Part shown: in pieces, positions 9,002-19,403 of the stretch
Layout: each line of letters opens with the position of its first letter
How positions within the stretch are numbered: position 1 is the stretch's first letter
The notes under the pieces: generated by a model
What the model was told of the DNA's origin: nothing
What the model saw: only the letters and a program-made list of their open reading frames with translations
Database searches by the model: none
Translations under genes and position numbers: made by a program
Source of the DNA: CAVSMC01 sp963798655
GTDB lineage: Bacteria; Pseudomonadota; Gammaproteobacteria; Burkholderiales; Casimicrobiaceae
Assembly (NCBI GenBank): GCA_963798655.1
Contig: CAWCUH010000010.1
Coordinates: 110,382 to 174,381 of the forward strand
Direction: 5' to 3'
Length of the DNA: 64,000 nt

Positions 9002-9420
9002 CATTGGCATCGTTGCGAGCGTGTCCTATTCTTCGTGCAGGCATGACGCGGCACGGCATGCGAGCGAAGCGTGCCGCGCGGGCTGCGGCGCCCGGAACCG
9101 GCGCCGACAGCGGACGGAACGGATATTGCTTCGACCTTGTTTGCGCAGTGCGCCATGGGCGTTCGGCCCGACGTACGGCAAAGCCGCGGACACGGTCGGG
9201 TCAACCAGAGCTGGTGGCGACCGTTTATGGCGAACGCGCTTGGAACATTTTCAACACGTTGGAGGGACTTATGTGCCCCGACGACCATGGCGCCCGCAAC
9301 GGTGTCAGACTCAAAGCGGACAAGCCCGCCGGCTGCGTGCCGGCGAACGACGGCGCGATCGCGCAGTCTCAGTCAACGCAGTCTCAATCAACGATCCGGC
9401 AGACCCGTGGTGAGACTCAC
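9002..9420. other. Intergenic leader upstream of prkA
   Basis: There is no separate gene. A 9-bp stem (9047-9055 with 9070-9078) is visible. A good ribosome-binding site GGAGGG at 9261 precedes an ATG at 9271 that is in frame with prkA and would add 50 poorly structured residues. Inside that stretch a 15-bp unit (CAGTCTCAGTCAACG, then one base different) is tandemly repeated near 9365-9394. The region must contain the prkA promoter, but I could not pick a convincing sigma-70 or sigma-54 site. Confidence 0.4.
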
Positions 9421-11367
9421 ATGAATCAGAGCGGCCCTACATCAGACGCGCAGCAGTCGCAGTTCATCGACAAGCTTGTCGGGTTCACACGACAGCACAA
9501 GGCGAACCAGTGGTCGGGAACGCTCGCGTCGTTCCTCGACAGCGTCGTCCGCGCGAACCCTTACGCGGTCGCGCGCACCAGCCACCAGTACCTCTGGGAC
9601 ATGGTCCGCTACAACGGCCGCGAGGACGAGGACGGCAACTTTCACTGCACGCTGCTCGAAGACGAGCTCTTCGGCATCGACGATGCGATCTCGCGCGTCA
9701 TCGATTACATGAAGGCGGCGGCCGCCGGCTCGGAAGTGGGCCGCCGGCTCCTGCTGCTGCTCGGGCCGCCGTCCGGCGGCAAGTCGTCGCTCGTGATCCT
9801 GCTCAAGCGCGGCCTGGAGGAATACTGCTACACCGACGCCGGCGCGATCTTCGCCGTGAGGGGCTGCCCCATCCACGAGTCGCCGCTGCACCTCATTCCG
9901 CACTCGCTGCGGCCGCAATTCCGGCAGACCTACGGCGCCGAGATCACCGGCGAGCTGTGTCCGTCGTGCCGGGTTCGCGTCGAGCACGACCATGCCGGCG
10001 ACTTCATGAAGATGCCGGTCGAGCGGATCTTCATCTCGGAAGCCGGGCGCGTCGGCATCGGCACGTACGCGCCGCACGACCCGACGACCGCCGATCTTGC
10101 CGATCTCGTCGGCTCGGTCGACCTGTCGAAGGTCGCCGAGTACGGCGACGAAGGCGATCCGCGCGCGTGGTCGTGGTCGGGCGCCGTCTACGCGGCGAGC
10201 CGCGGCGCGCTCGAGATGATCGAGATCCTGAAGGTCAAGCGCGAGTTTCTCTACCTGCTGCTCACGCTCACCCAGGAGAAGAACGTCAAGGTGTCGCGCT
10301 TCCCGCTGATTCACGTCGACGAGACGATCATCGCGCACACGAACCTCGCGGAGTTCCGCAAGTTCCTGCAGGAGCGCGAGAACGAGGCGCTGCTCGACCG
10401 GATGGTCATCATCCAGGTGCCCTACACTCTCAACTACAAGGCGGAAGCGCGCATCTACCAGAAGCTGATCTCGGCCGCCGAGCCCGCGTTCCGTGAAGTG
10501 CATCTCGACCCGCATGCCGTTCACACCGCCGCCGTGTTCTCGATCCTCACGCGCCTGCACGAAGGCGACGACAAGGGGGCCGACTTCACCAAGCGCGTGC
10601 GGCTGCACGCGGGCGAAGAGGTCGATGGCGTCAATCGCTCCGAAGTCGAGCGGCTGCGCGAGAAATTCCCCGACGAAGGTCTCGCCGGCGTCTCGCCGCG
10701 CTTCGTGATCAACGCGCTGTCGGCGGCGATCATCAAGTCGAACGCGAAGAGCCTCACGACGATGGACGTGCTGCTCGCGCTGAAGGACGCGATCGAGAGC
10801 GATGCGCGCATCGATCCGAAGGAGAAGCGCCGCTGGATCGACTTCCTCGTGCTCGTGCGCAAGGATTTCTACAACCGCTGGGTGAAGGAAGACGTCCACA
10901 AGGCGCTGTTCGTGAGCTTCGAGCAGGAAGCGCAGGATCTGCTCGACAAATATCTCGACGAGGTCGAAGCCTCGCTCGACAACCGCAAGATCAAGGACCC
11001 GATCACGAGCGAGGAGCGCGATCCCGACGAGCGCCTGCTGCGCGCGGTCGAGGAGAAGATCCACATCTCCGACTCGGGCAAGCATTCGTTCCGCCAGGAG
11101 GTCGTGCGCAAGGCGATGGGCGCCTACAAGCGTGGCGACAAGTTCACGCTCGACAGCCATGCGCCGCTGCACGACGCGATCGAGCAGTACCTGTTCGAGC
11201 AGCGCCGCGACGTTCTGCGGCTGGTGAGCTCGACGACGCGGCCGGAAGAAGAGGCGCGCCAGAAGATCTCCGTCGTTGCCGAGCGGCTGGTGAACGAATA
11301 CGGCTACGACACGCACAGTGCCCGGGAGGCGCTGAATTACGTCACGACGCTGCTCGCGCAAGAGTGA
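9421..11367 (+). CDS. prkA: PrkA family serine protein kinase / AAA protein
   Basis: PrkA proteins combine an AAA ATPase fold with a C-terminal kinase-like region. They act in stress, starvation or sporulation-linked signalling, always with DUF444 and usually SpoVR partners. From ATG 9421 the protein is 648 residues, close to the family norm of 630-645. Walker A is GPPSGGKS at about residue 115. The sequence is closer in style to Bacillus PrkA than to E. coli YeaG, including the CPIHESP...CPSCRVRVEH cysteine/histidine segment. An upstream in-frame ATG at 9271 with a better ribosome-binding site would give a 698-residue form. It starts the prkA-DUF444-SpoVR cluster. Confidence 0.93.
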   Translation: MNQSGPTSDAQQSQFIDKLVGFTRQHKANQWSGTLASFLDSVVRANPYAVARTSHQYLWDMVRYNGREDEDGNFHCTLLEDELFGIDDAISRVIDYMKAAAAGSEVGRRLLLLLGPPSGGKSSLVILLKRGLEEYCYTDAGAIFAVRGCPIHESPLHLIPHSLRPQFRQTYGAEITGELCPSCRVRVEHDHAGDFMKMPVERIFISEAGRVGIGTYAPHDPTTADLADLVGSVDLSKVAEYGDEGDPRAWSWSGAVYAASRGALEMIEILKVKREFLYLLLTLTQEKNVKVSRFPLIHVDETIIAHTNLAEFRKFLQERENEALLDRMVIIQVPYTLNYKAEARIYQKLISAAEPAFREVHLDPHAVHTAAVFSILTRLHEGDDKGADFTKRVRLHAGEEVDGVNRSEVERLREKFPDEGLAGVSPRFVINALSAAIIKSNAKSLTTMDVLLALKDAIESDARIDPKEKRRWIDFLVLVRKDFYNRWVKEDVHKALFVSFEQEAQDLLDKYLDEVEASLDNRKIKDPITSEERDPDERLLRAVEEKIHISDSGKHSFRQEVVRKAMGAYKRGDKFTLDSHAPLHDAIEQYLFEQRRDVLRLVSSTTRPEEEARQKISVVAERLVNEYGYDTHSAREALNYVTTLLAQE

Positions 11368-11454
11368 GCGCGGCGCGTCCGGCAACACGCCGGGCGAGCG
11401 CGCTCCGCGCGAGCGGTTGCGTGCGACGTGCGGCGACGACTTCAGGCCGATCGG

Positions 11455-12621
11455 ATGAACAGCAGCCGAATCCGCTTCTCCGCTGAAACGCCGTGGTACG
11501 AGCTTTTCTCGCGCGGCGCGCGGGACTGGCTGCGCCACAACCAGAAGGTGCGTCAGGCCGTGAACGAGCAGATGCTCGATCTGCTCGCCGGCGGCGACTT
11601 CATCTCGAACCCGACCGGACGCACGGTGCGCGTGCCGGTGAAGCTGCTCGAGCACGCTCGCTTCCGCCTGTCGAGCGGCGACAAGCAGACCGGTGTGGGT
11701 CAGGGAGACGCCAAGCCGGGCGACCAGCTGCAGCCCGCCGATCCGGGTCAGCAGACCGGCGCGGGCGAAGGCGGCAGCGACGACGGCGAGTTCAAGCTGC
11801 TGCTCGAGCTCAAGGTCGACGACCTCGTCGACTGGCTCGCCGAGGAGCTCAAGCTTCCCGATCTGCGCCCGACGTCCGGCGCGACGATCGAGGGCGACGA
11901 CATCGTCCACGAGGGCTTCGGCAAGCGCGGCATTCGCGCACGTCTCGATCGCCGGCGCACGCTGAAGGAGGCGCTGAAGCGGCGTGCGATCCAGACCGAT
12001 CCGGTGCCGTTCATCGACGACGATCTGCGCTACCGGCAGCTGAAGACGCGTCCGCGGACCGCGAGCAACGCCGTCGTGTTCTTCGCGCTCGACGTGTCGA
12101 TGAGCATGACCGCGGTCGAGCGCAAGCTCGCGAAGTCCTTTTTCTTTCTCGCGCTGCTGGGCCTGCGCCGGCAGTACAACCGTGTCGATGTCCGCTTCGT
12201 CGCGCATACGACGGAAGCGTGGGAGTTTCCCGAGAACGAGTTCTTCGAGGTGACGGGCAGCGGCGGCACGATGGCGTCGACGGCCTTTCGCGTCGTGCTC
12301 GACCTGCTGAAGGAGAAGTACGAGGCGGGGCAGTACAACGCGTACCTGTTCTACGCGTCGGACGGCGAGAACTCGATCGACGACCGCCCGGCGGCGGCGT
12401 CCGCGCTGCGAGAGCTTTCCGAGCGGCTGAATTACCTGGGCTACGTCGAGACGCGCGCCGGCACGGTGCGCTTCGCGCAAACCGACATGCGGGGCCTGAT
12501 CGGCGAGCTCGCCTCGAGCGGCGCACCGGTGGGCAGCCACGTCGTGTCCGACGCCCGCGACGTGCTGCAGGCGATCCGTCATTTCTTCGTCCAGCAAGCG
12601 GAGATCGCGGACGCCGAATAG
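11455..12621 (+). CDS. DUF444 / YhbH-YeaH family protein with von Willebrand A domain
   Basis: This 388-residue protein belongs to the family always encoded next to PrkA. The N-terminal half is charged and includes a Gly/Asp/Gln-rich linker (about residues 75-110). The C-terminal half is a vWA domain with the metal-binding motif DVSMS at about residue 213, followed by FFFLALLGLRRQYNRVDVRFVAHTT. It probably works as a scaffold or adaptor for the PrkA kinase, but its biochemical role is not established. I chose ATG 11455 (MNSSRIRF); a start at 11428 is also open. It lies 87 nt after prkA. Confidence 0.9.
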   Translation: MNSSRIRFSAETPWYELFSRGARDWLRHNQKVRQAVNEQMLDLLAGGDFISNPTGRTVRVPVKLLEHARFRLSSGDKQTGVGQGDAKPGDQLQPADPGQQTGAGEGGSDDGEFKLLLELKVDDLVDWLAEELKLPDLRPTSGATIEGDDIVHEGFGKRGIRARLDRRRTLKEALKRRAIQTDPVPFIDDDLRYRQLKTRPRTASNAVVFFALDVSMSMTAVERKLAKSFFFLALLGLRRQYNRVDVRFVAHTTEAWEFPENEFFEVTGSGGTMASTAFRVVLDLLKEKYEAGQYNAYLFYASDGENSIDDRPAAASALRELSERLNYLGYVETRAGTVRFAQTDMRGLIGELASSGAPVGSHVVSDARDVLQAIRHFFVQQAEIADAE

Positions 12622-12703
12622 CGGCGGTCGCACGCGCACTTCGCGCGTTACACTTGGTCCAAGAAGCCGCCGCGAATCGCGCGCGGCGCTCGCCGGATCG
12701 CCC

Positions 12704-14095
12704 ATGTCGACGCTCGCTGAATATGCCTCGAAGATCGAGGAGCTCGCGCACACGCTCGGGCTCGACTACTACCCGGTCGACTTCGAGCTCGTGCCTGACC
12801 GGTTCATGATGGAAACCGCCGTGTACGGGCTGCCGGTGCGCATGCCGCATTGGTCGTTCGGCGTGCGCTACATCCATCAGCTCGTCCAGCGCAACATGGG
12901 GCTGTCGCGGATCTTCGAGGTGATGTTCCCCGGCGATCCATGCCACGCCTACATGGTCGACAGCAACACGCTGGCGGAGAACGTGCTGGTGATGGCGCAC
13001 GTGCTCGGCCACGCCGACTTCTCCAAGCGCAATGCGCTGTTCGCCCGCTCGATGCAGATGGCGGGCGGCCGCATCCTCGAGCAGGCGGCAGCGCGCGCGC
13101 ACCGTATCGAGACGGCGCTGCAGGAGTTCGGACAGGAGCGCGTCGAGGCAACGCTCGACGCGGCGCTCGCGCTCGAGGCGCACATCGACATGAACTGCCC
13201 GCTGCATCGTCCGCCGTACGACGGCCTGCCGGCGGCGACCGCGACGGGCGTCACGCCGGCCAAGCCCGGCGAAAGGGACGATCCGTTTCGCGACCGTTTC
13301 CGCACGCTGCCCGGCGAGGCGGCGCCCGCGCCGAAAGAGGAACGGTCGAAGCGCCCGCAGATCCCGCCGCACCCCGAATACGACCTGCTGTGGTTCATTG
13401 CGCAATACGGCCCGGAGCTCGACGGCTGGGAGCGCGATATCTTCCTCGCCGTGCGCGAGGAGTCGTTCTACTTCTATCCGGTGTTCGCCTGCCAGATCAT
13501 GAACGAGGGCTGGGCGTCGTACTGGCACGCGCGGCTGCTGCGCGAAGCGGATTTCCTGCCGCAGGACATGTACGTGTCCGCAATCAAGGCGCATTCGGAC
13601 GTCGTGCGGCCGCATGCGAGCGGTCGCGCGGTCGCGCTCGCGATCAATCCGTATCACCTCGGGTTTGCGATGTGGGAGCGCATCGTCGAGAAGCAGGGCC
13701 TCGACGCCGCGCGCCGCATCTGTGCCGAGGAAGACGACTTCGGCTTCGTGCGCAACCACCTCGACCCCGAGCTCGCCGAGGAGCTGGATCTCTTCGTCTA
13801 CGAGGCTAACAGCAACGGCGAAGTGAAGATCGAGACGCGCGACATCCACGCGGTGCGCGAGGCGATCCTCGCGCCGAAATTCAACTTCGGCTCGCCGCGG
13901 ATCGGCGTGACGAACGTCGACCTCGACGGAAGCCTCACGCTCGTGCACGACCACCAGACCGACGGCCGCGGACTCGACGTGGCGCGCGCCGAGCGCGTGC
14001 TCGAATACATGGTGCGCATCTGGCGGCGTCCGATCACGTTGCACACGATCGACGAGCGCAGCTCGAGCCGCGTGCTCTCGGTGCGCCCGCGCTGA
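12704..14095 (+). CDS. SpoVR family protein (YcgB-like)
   Basis: The SpoVR protein is 463 residues. The family was named for a Bacillus spore-cortex gene but is widespread in non-sporulating proteobacteria, where it is co-encoded with PrkA and DUF444 and linked to stationary-phase stress. Diagnostic blocks are HWSFGVRY, AYMVDSNTLAENVLVMAHVLGHADF, HPEYDLLWFIAQY and NEGWASYWHARLL. The molecular activity is unknown. The ATG at 12704 begins MSTLAEYASKIEELAH. It ends the three-gene cluster and is followed by a strong bidirectional terminator. Confidence 0.92.
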   Translation: MSTLAEYASKIEELAHTLGLDYYPVDFELVPDRFMMETAVYGLPVRMPHWSFGVRYIHQLVQRNMGLSRIFEVMFPGDPCHAYMVDSNTLAENVLVMAHVLGHADFSKRNALFARSMQMAGGRILEQAAARAHRIETALQEFGQERVEATLDAALALEAHIDMNCPLHRPPYDGLPAATATGVTPAKPGERDDPFRDRFRTLPGEAAPAPKEERSKRPQIPPHPEYDLLWFIAQYGPELDGWERDIFLAVREESFYFYPVFACQIMNEGWASYWHARLLREADFLPQDMYVSAIKAHSDVVRPHASGRAVALAINPYHLGFAMWERIVEKQGLDAARRICAEEDDFGFVRNHLDPELAEELDLFVYEANSNGEVKIETRDIHAVREAILAPKFNFGSPRIGVTNVDLDGSLTLVHDHQTDGRGLDVARAERVLEYMVRIWRRPITLHTIDERSSSRVLSVRPR

Positions 14096-14131
14096 TCGGG
14101 CGTCGACGTTCGAAACGGCTGCAAAGAAAAA

Positions 14132-14153
14132 GCCCGGCGAGGCCGGGCCTTTT
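14132..14153. terminator. Bidirectional intrinsic terminator
   Basis: The 7-bp stem GCCCGGC/GCCGGGC has a 3-nt loop. It is followed on the plus strand by CTTTTC and on the minus strand by TTTTTCTTT. It serves both the rightward SpoVR gene and the leftward IPTL-CTERM gene. Confidence 0.85.
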
Positions 14154-14173
14154 CATCCGGCAACGACGCGTGC

Positions 14174-15232
14174 TCAGTTTTCGCGGCGGCGCAAACCGAT
14201 CAGCGCGAGCAGGCCGGTCAGAGCGGCCAGCGTGATCGTCCCCCACGTCGACAGTGTCGGTACCTGAAGCGGGGGTCCCGGGGGCGCCGGTGGCCCCGGC
14301 GGCGGCGGTCCCGGCGGCGCGGCACCGGCCGGCAGGTCGAAGACCGCGGCGATCATGCTGAGGCAGTCGCTCGAGCTGCCCGTGTCCTTCAGCGTTACCG
14401 TGTGCGTGCCCGCCGTCAGCAACGACGTGATGTCGTACGCGGAGTGGTCCCACAACCCGCCCGACGTATCCGCGGCCGAAGCCGGCAGGGAGTTCGGCAG
14501 CGTCGCGCCCTGCCAGTTGTTGCCCGCCGGAACGATCGTCGTCGGGGCGCCGGCGTCCACCGTGATCGACAGGCCGTTGTCGCCGAAGCTCTGGCCGTCG
14601 GCGATGATCACGCGCATCGTCACCGTGCCCGACGTGTAGGTGATGCCCGGCAGCGACGCATTCCATCCAAGCGCATCGAACGTGTTCGGCTGGTTCGAAT
14701 CGTTGCCTTCGAAGATCGCGTAGTCGCGGTTGTTGGCCGCATTGCCGTCGTTGTAGAACACGACGAGACTCACGCCGTTGATGTCGGCGGTCGCGCCCTT
14801 GACGAAGTTCGCGAGCGTGTACGTGCCGTTGCCCGCGACCAGCCCGCTGACGTCGGCGCGATAAGCCTGCGAGTTCGTGAAGCCCCAGCAGTTGTCCGAC
14901 GAAAAGCCGATGTTCACCGGCGTCACCGACGTTCCGTTGAACGTGACCGGAGAGTTCGCCGTCGGGCTCGCGCTATTCGTCGGCCCCTGGAAATAGAGAA
15001 ACGCGCGCGTGACCGTGCCGCTAATGCCGGACACGACGATCTGACCGGATCCGGTCGGATTGAGACCTGTGGCGTTGCCTTGATTGCGCATGCCGCCGGT
15101 GCCGAACATCGCGAAGTCGGTGTTCGGAAAGGTTGCAAACTGCACGAGATCGCTGGCGGTCGACGTCGTCGTGAACGCAACGGCGAGCGACGCCGCCAGG
15201 ACTTTCTGGACCCGGTGATTTTTGTTGAGCAT
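14174..15232 (-). CDS. Secreted IPTL-CTERM protein, DUF3344-like body
   Basis: A 352-residue exported protein. ATG 15232 follows a G-rich ribosome-binding stretch and starts a signal peptide (VLAASLAVAFTTTSTAS). The body, with RAFLYFQGPT, GTYTLANFVKG, GVSLVVFYNDG and DYAIFEGND, resembles DUF3344-type surface domains; I rate that as similarity only. A Pro/Gly linker (PPGPPPPGPPAPPGPP) leads to VPTLSTWG, a hydrophobic helix and the RRREN end, the IPTL-CTERM sorting signal. It is the second such protein in the window, and each stands alone on the minus strand. Its role is unknown, probably extracellular or outer surface. Confidence 0.8.
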   Translation of the reverse strand: MLNKNHRVQKVLAASLAVAFTTTSTASDLVQFATFPNTDFAMFGTGGMRNQGNATGLNPTGSGQIVVSGISGTVTRAFLYFQGPTNSASPTANSPVTFNGTSVTPVNIGFSSDNCWGFTNSQAYRADVSGLVAGNGTYTLANFVKGATADINGVSLVVFYNDGNAANNRDYAIFEGNDSNQPNTFDALGWNASLPGITYTSGTVTMRVIIADGQSFGDNGLSITVDAGAPTTIVPAGNNWQGATLPNSLPASAADTSGGLWDHSAYDITSLLTAGTHTVTLKDTGSSSDCLSMIAAVFDLPAGAAPPGPPPPGPPAPPGPPLQVPTLSTWGTITLAALTGLLALIGLRRREN

Positions 15233-15488
15233 GAACCCCCCGTGAATCGCCGTACTCGCGCCGCGACCCATGCGGCGAAGGGTACGAAGTTGTTGAACGA
15301 CGAATTCTTGATTCTGCCGCAGCGAAGACGATCGGTTGCCCGACTTCTCGGTCGATCGCCGCACGGGGCCAAGAATAGCAACATTTCGACCCGCCAATGC
15401 AACGTCGGCGGCCGCGGCAGTCCCCTTTTCCCGGCAGGCGTTGCGCCGCGCAGACGTTGCACTGTCGCCAAACGGCGACGCATTGCGT

Positions 15489-16208
15489 TCAGCGGGCGCC
15501 GGGCGCCGCGTTGTCGAGGACGGCGTCTCCGCTCACCGTGACGCTCACGTCCGTCGCGCCCGCTTCGAGCGGCACCGGCGCGGGCGCGGCGCCCATCGCT
15601 GCGACACCTGCGCGCAGCAGCGGCTGCGGACGCCCGAAGTCGTTCGTCGTGACGGTCACGTGCCCGGGCCGCCAGCCGGTGAAGCCGAGCCCGCGCGCGG
15701 CGTTCTCGGCGCGCGCCCGCCACGCGGCGAGCGCCTGCTGCGTGAGGCTGTCCTCGGTCGAACGTCGCTTCGACTCGCTGACGGTGAAACCGAGCCCGGA
15801 AAGCAGCAGGCCATCGTCGTCCTGCAGCCTGGTCACGAGCGAGGCGATCGCGGCGAAATCGGAGCCTTCGATCGACACCGACTGCACGACGCGCCATCGC
15901 GCAGGCTTGCCGCGGTCGGACACCTGCTGCGTCGAGTAGCCGGACGTTTGCACGACGAGGCCCGGGGTTGCCTTCATGCGGGCGATCGCCTTGCCGACGC
16001 GCGCGTTGACCTCGCTCGCGGCCGCCGCCGGGCTCGCGTTTTCGGCTTCGGCGCGAAGCGAGGCCTGAAGCCGATCGTTCGACACGCTGGCGTTCGCGGA
16101 CGCGCTCACCGTGACGCTCGGCAACGGCGCCCTGTCGACGCTGTCGGCGGCGCTCGCGCCGGCGGCAAGCGCGAGCGCGAGGCATGCTGCAGCGAAACGG
16201 GCGATCAT
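15489..16208 (-). CDS. SIMPL (DUF541) domain periplasmic protein
   Basis: The protein is 239 residues with a clean signal peptide (FAAACLALALAAGASAA) and one SIMPL domain starting at PLPSVTVSASANASVSNDRLQASLRAEAE; SIMPL proteins are periplasmic or outer-membrane associated and of poorly known function. Conserved segments GLVVQTSGYSTQQVSD and RARAENAARGLGFTGWRPGHVTV are visible. ATG 16208 overlaps the nudB stop in an ATGA junction, so it is the last gene of the leftward fmdB-aspS-nudB operon. Confidence 0.88.
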   Translation of the reverse strand: MIARFAAACLALALAAGASAADSVDRAPLPSVTVSASANASVSNDRLQASLRAEAENASPAAAASEVNARVGKAIARMKATPGLVVQTSGYSTQQVSDRGKPARWRVVQSVSIEGSDFAAIASLVTRLQDDDGLLLSGLGFTVSESKRRSTEDSLTQQALAAWRARAENAARGLGFTGWRPGHVTVTTNDFGRPQPLLRAGVAAMGAAPAPVPLEAGATDVSVTVSGDAVLDNAAPGAR

Positions 16209-16669
16209 GCGCGGTCCTCTTGTCGTATCAGGCGGGGCAGATCGTCGATCGCGGCGCGATTCGACCACGAGAAGCACTTTGCGGCGGCATCCTGCCACGA
16301 CAGCCAGTCGAACGCGCGATGCTCGCGCGGCGCCAGCGTGACCGGCACCGGGTGCGGCACTTCGACACCGAACACGTGCTCGGCGTTGTGCGTCGTTCCG
16401 CGCGGGTATCGGCTCTGCCATTTCGGGTAGATCTCGAAGACATTGGTCAGGTGCCAATCGTCGACGCCGCCGTAGCGCGTCGCGTCGATGCCGGTTTCCT
16501 CGGCCAGCTCGCGCAGCGCCGTCTGCTCGAGCGTCTCGCCGCGATGCTGGCTGCCGGTGACCGACTGCCAGTATCCGGGATGGTCGGCGCGCTCGATCAG
16601 CAGCACGCGAAGGTCGGGCGTGTGGACGACGACGAGCGTCGAGACGGGAATCTTGTCGGCGGTCGTCAC
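16205..16669 (-). CDS. nudB: Dihydroneopterin triphosphate diphosphatase (Nudix)
   Basis: NudB removes pyrophosphate from dihydroneopterin triphosphate in folate synthesis. The 154-residue protein has a complete Nudix box, GSQHRGE followed by seven residues and RELAEETGI (about residues 39-61). The context downstream of aspS is the usual one for nudB in betaproteobacteria, which supports the specific name over a generic Nudix call. The start is GTG at 16669, overlapping the barstar stop in a GTGA junction; the stop overlaps the SIMPL start. Both overlaps point to translational coupling. Confidence 0.88.
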   Translation of the reverse strand: MTTADKIPVSTLVVVHTPDLRVLLIERADHPGYWQSVTGSQHRGETLEQTALRELAEETGIDATRYGGVDDWHLTNVFEIYPKWQSRYPRGTTHNAEHVFGVEVPHPVPVTLAPREHRAFDWLSWQDAAAKCFSWSNRAAIDDLPRLIRQEDRA

Positions 16670-17052
16670 TCGACGAAGACGAAGAACGGCTTGTGACGCT
16701 CCTGCCAGTACTCCGACGCCTCGGTGAAGATCTCCTCGAGCGTCGCCCAGTCGGCGGCATGCGCCTTGCGGAACGCAGCCGCGTGCGTGATCGCGATGAC
16801 GGTGCCGTGGCCGAGCCACTCGCGATCCTCGAGACAGTCGGCGAGCGCGTCGAAGTTCGCGCCGAAGTGCTCCGGCAGGCGCAAGCCTTTTTCGAGCGCC
16901 GCCATCATGTCCGCTTTGGTTGCTGCGTTCTTGAGGTCGGCGCTGCGGAACGCGAGCTTGGCCGCTGCGGCAGCGCTCGCAAGCGCATGCGTATCGCCGC
17001 GCCACGGGTGGACGCCGGCGTTCCCGGTGTCGGACAGGTCAGGGACGTTCAT
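16666..17052 (-). CDS. Barstar family ribonuclease inhibitor
   Basis: This 128-residue protein carries the barstar fold. The key segment LPEHFGANFDALADCLED matches the barstar helix whose aspartates plug the barnase active site; KAFFVF-like KPFFVFVE closes the last strand. About 45 residues precede the core. ATG 17052 overlaps by 4 nt the stop of the RNase gene upstream, and its own stop overlaps the nudB start. The pairing with a T1/Sa-type RNase makes a cognate inhibitor role very likely, protecting the cytoplasm from RNase that fails to be exported. Confidence 0.9.
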   Translation of the reverse strand: MNVPDLSDTGNAGVHPWRGDTHALASAAAAAKLAFRSADLKNAATKADMMAALEKGLRLPEHFGANFDALADCLEDREWLGHGTVIAITHAAAFRKAHAADWATLEEIFTEASEYWQERHKPFFVFVE

Positions 17053-17453
17053 TCGAGGATTCTGCGAAACGACTGATAGTGGTCGTCGGTGTAATAGCAC
17101 GCGTCCGGCGCGCGCGGTGGACCGCCGCAGACGATGCGCCGCGCGCCGCGGCTTCGCGCGCCAGGCGTCTCGACGGTGTACTCGAGATAATAGCCGCGCG
17201 GCCTGGCCGGCAACAGCCGTTCGCGGTTCCCGAACGCGACGCCGTCGCGATCGAACGGGAACGGGCCGCCGCGAGCGATGCGATGGAAGGATTCGCGCGC
17301 CTCACGCGGCAGCTCGGCGAGCGCGACGCTCGGCAGGCCGTCGCTCGCCGTGCGCGCATTCGCGAGCGGGGCGAGCGAGCACAGCAATGCGGCCGCACCG
17401 ATCGCGACGATCGCGCGGAGGGCGCGCGACGATGAAGCGGCGCTCGTTTGCAT
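17049..17453 (-). CDS. Secreted guanyl-type ribonuclease (RNase Sa/barnase-like)
   Basis: A 134-residue extracellular RNase of the N1/T1 superfamily. A signal peptide covers residues 1-34 (IVAIGAAALLCSLAPLANA). The catalytic set known from RNase Sa is present: Glu91 in EYTVETPG, Arg106 in RGARRI and His125 in TDDHY. The family cleaves RNA after guanosine and is secreted. It is followed at once by the barstar gene with a 4-nt ATGA overlap. It lies 44 nt after aspS in the same leftward operon. Confidence 0.9.
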   Translation of the reverse strand: MQTSAASSSRALRAIVAIGAAALLCSLAPLANARTASDGLPSVALAELPREARESFHRIARGGPFPFDRDGVAFGNRERLLPARPRGYYLEYTVETPGARSRGARRIVCGGPPRAPDACYYTDDHYQSFRRILE

Positions 17454-17497
17454 GTCGACGCGAGTCTACCCGCTTTCGTGCGTCGGGCCGCGACGGG

Positions 17498-19300
<1,803 letters not shown>

Positions 19301-19403
19301 GATGTTCTCCTGCGTCGGGCCGATTCTCGGGATGCGATTGGTCGAAGGATTCGAGCATGGCCGCACGCCGGCTCGTGAGCACGGCGCGGGCGCGTTGCGC
19401 GCG

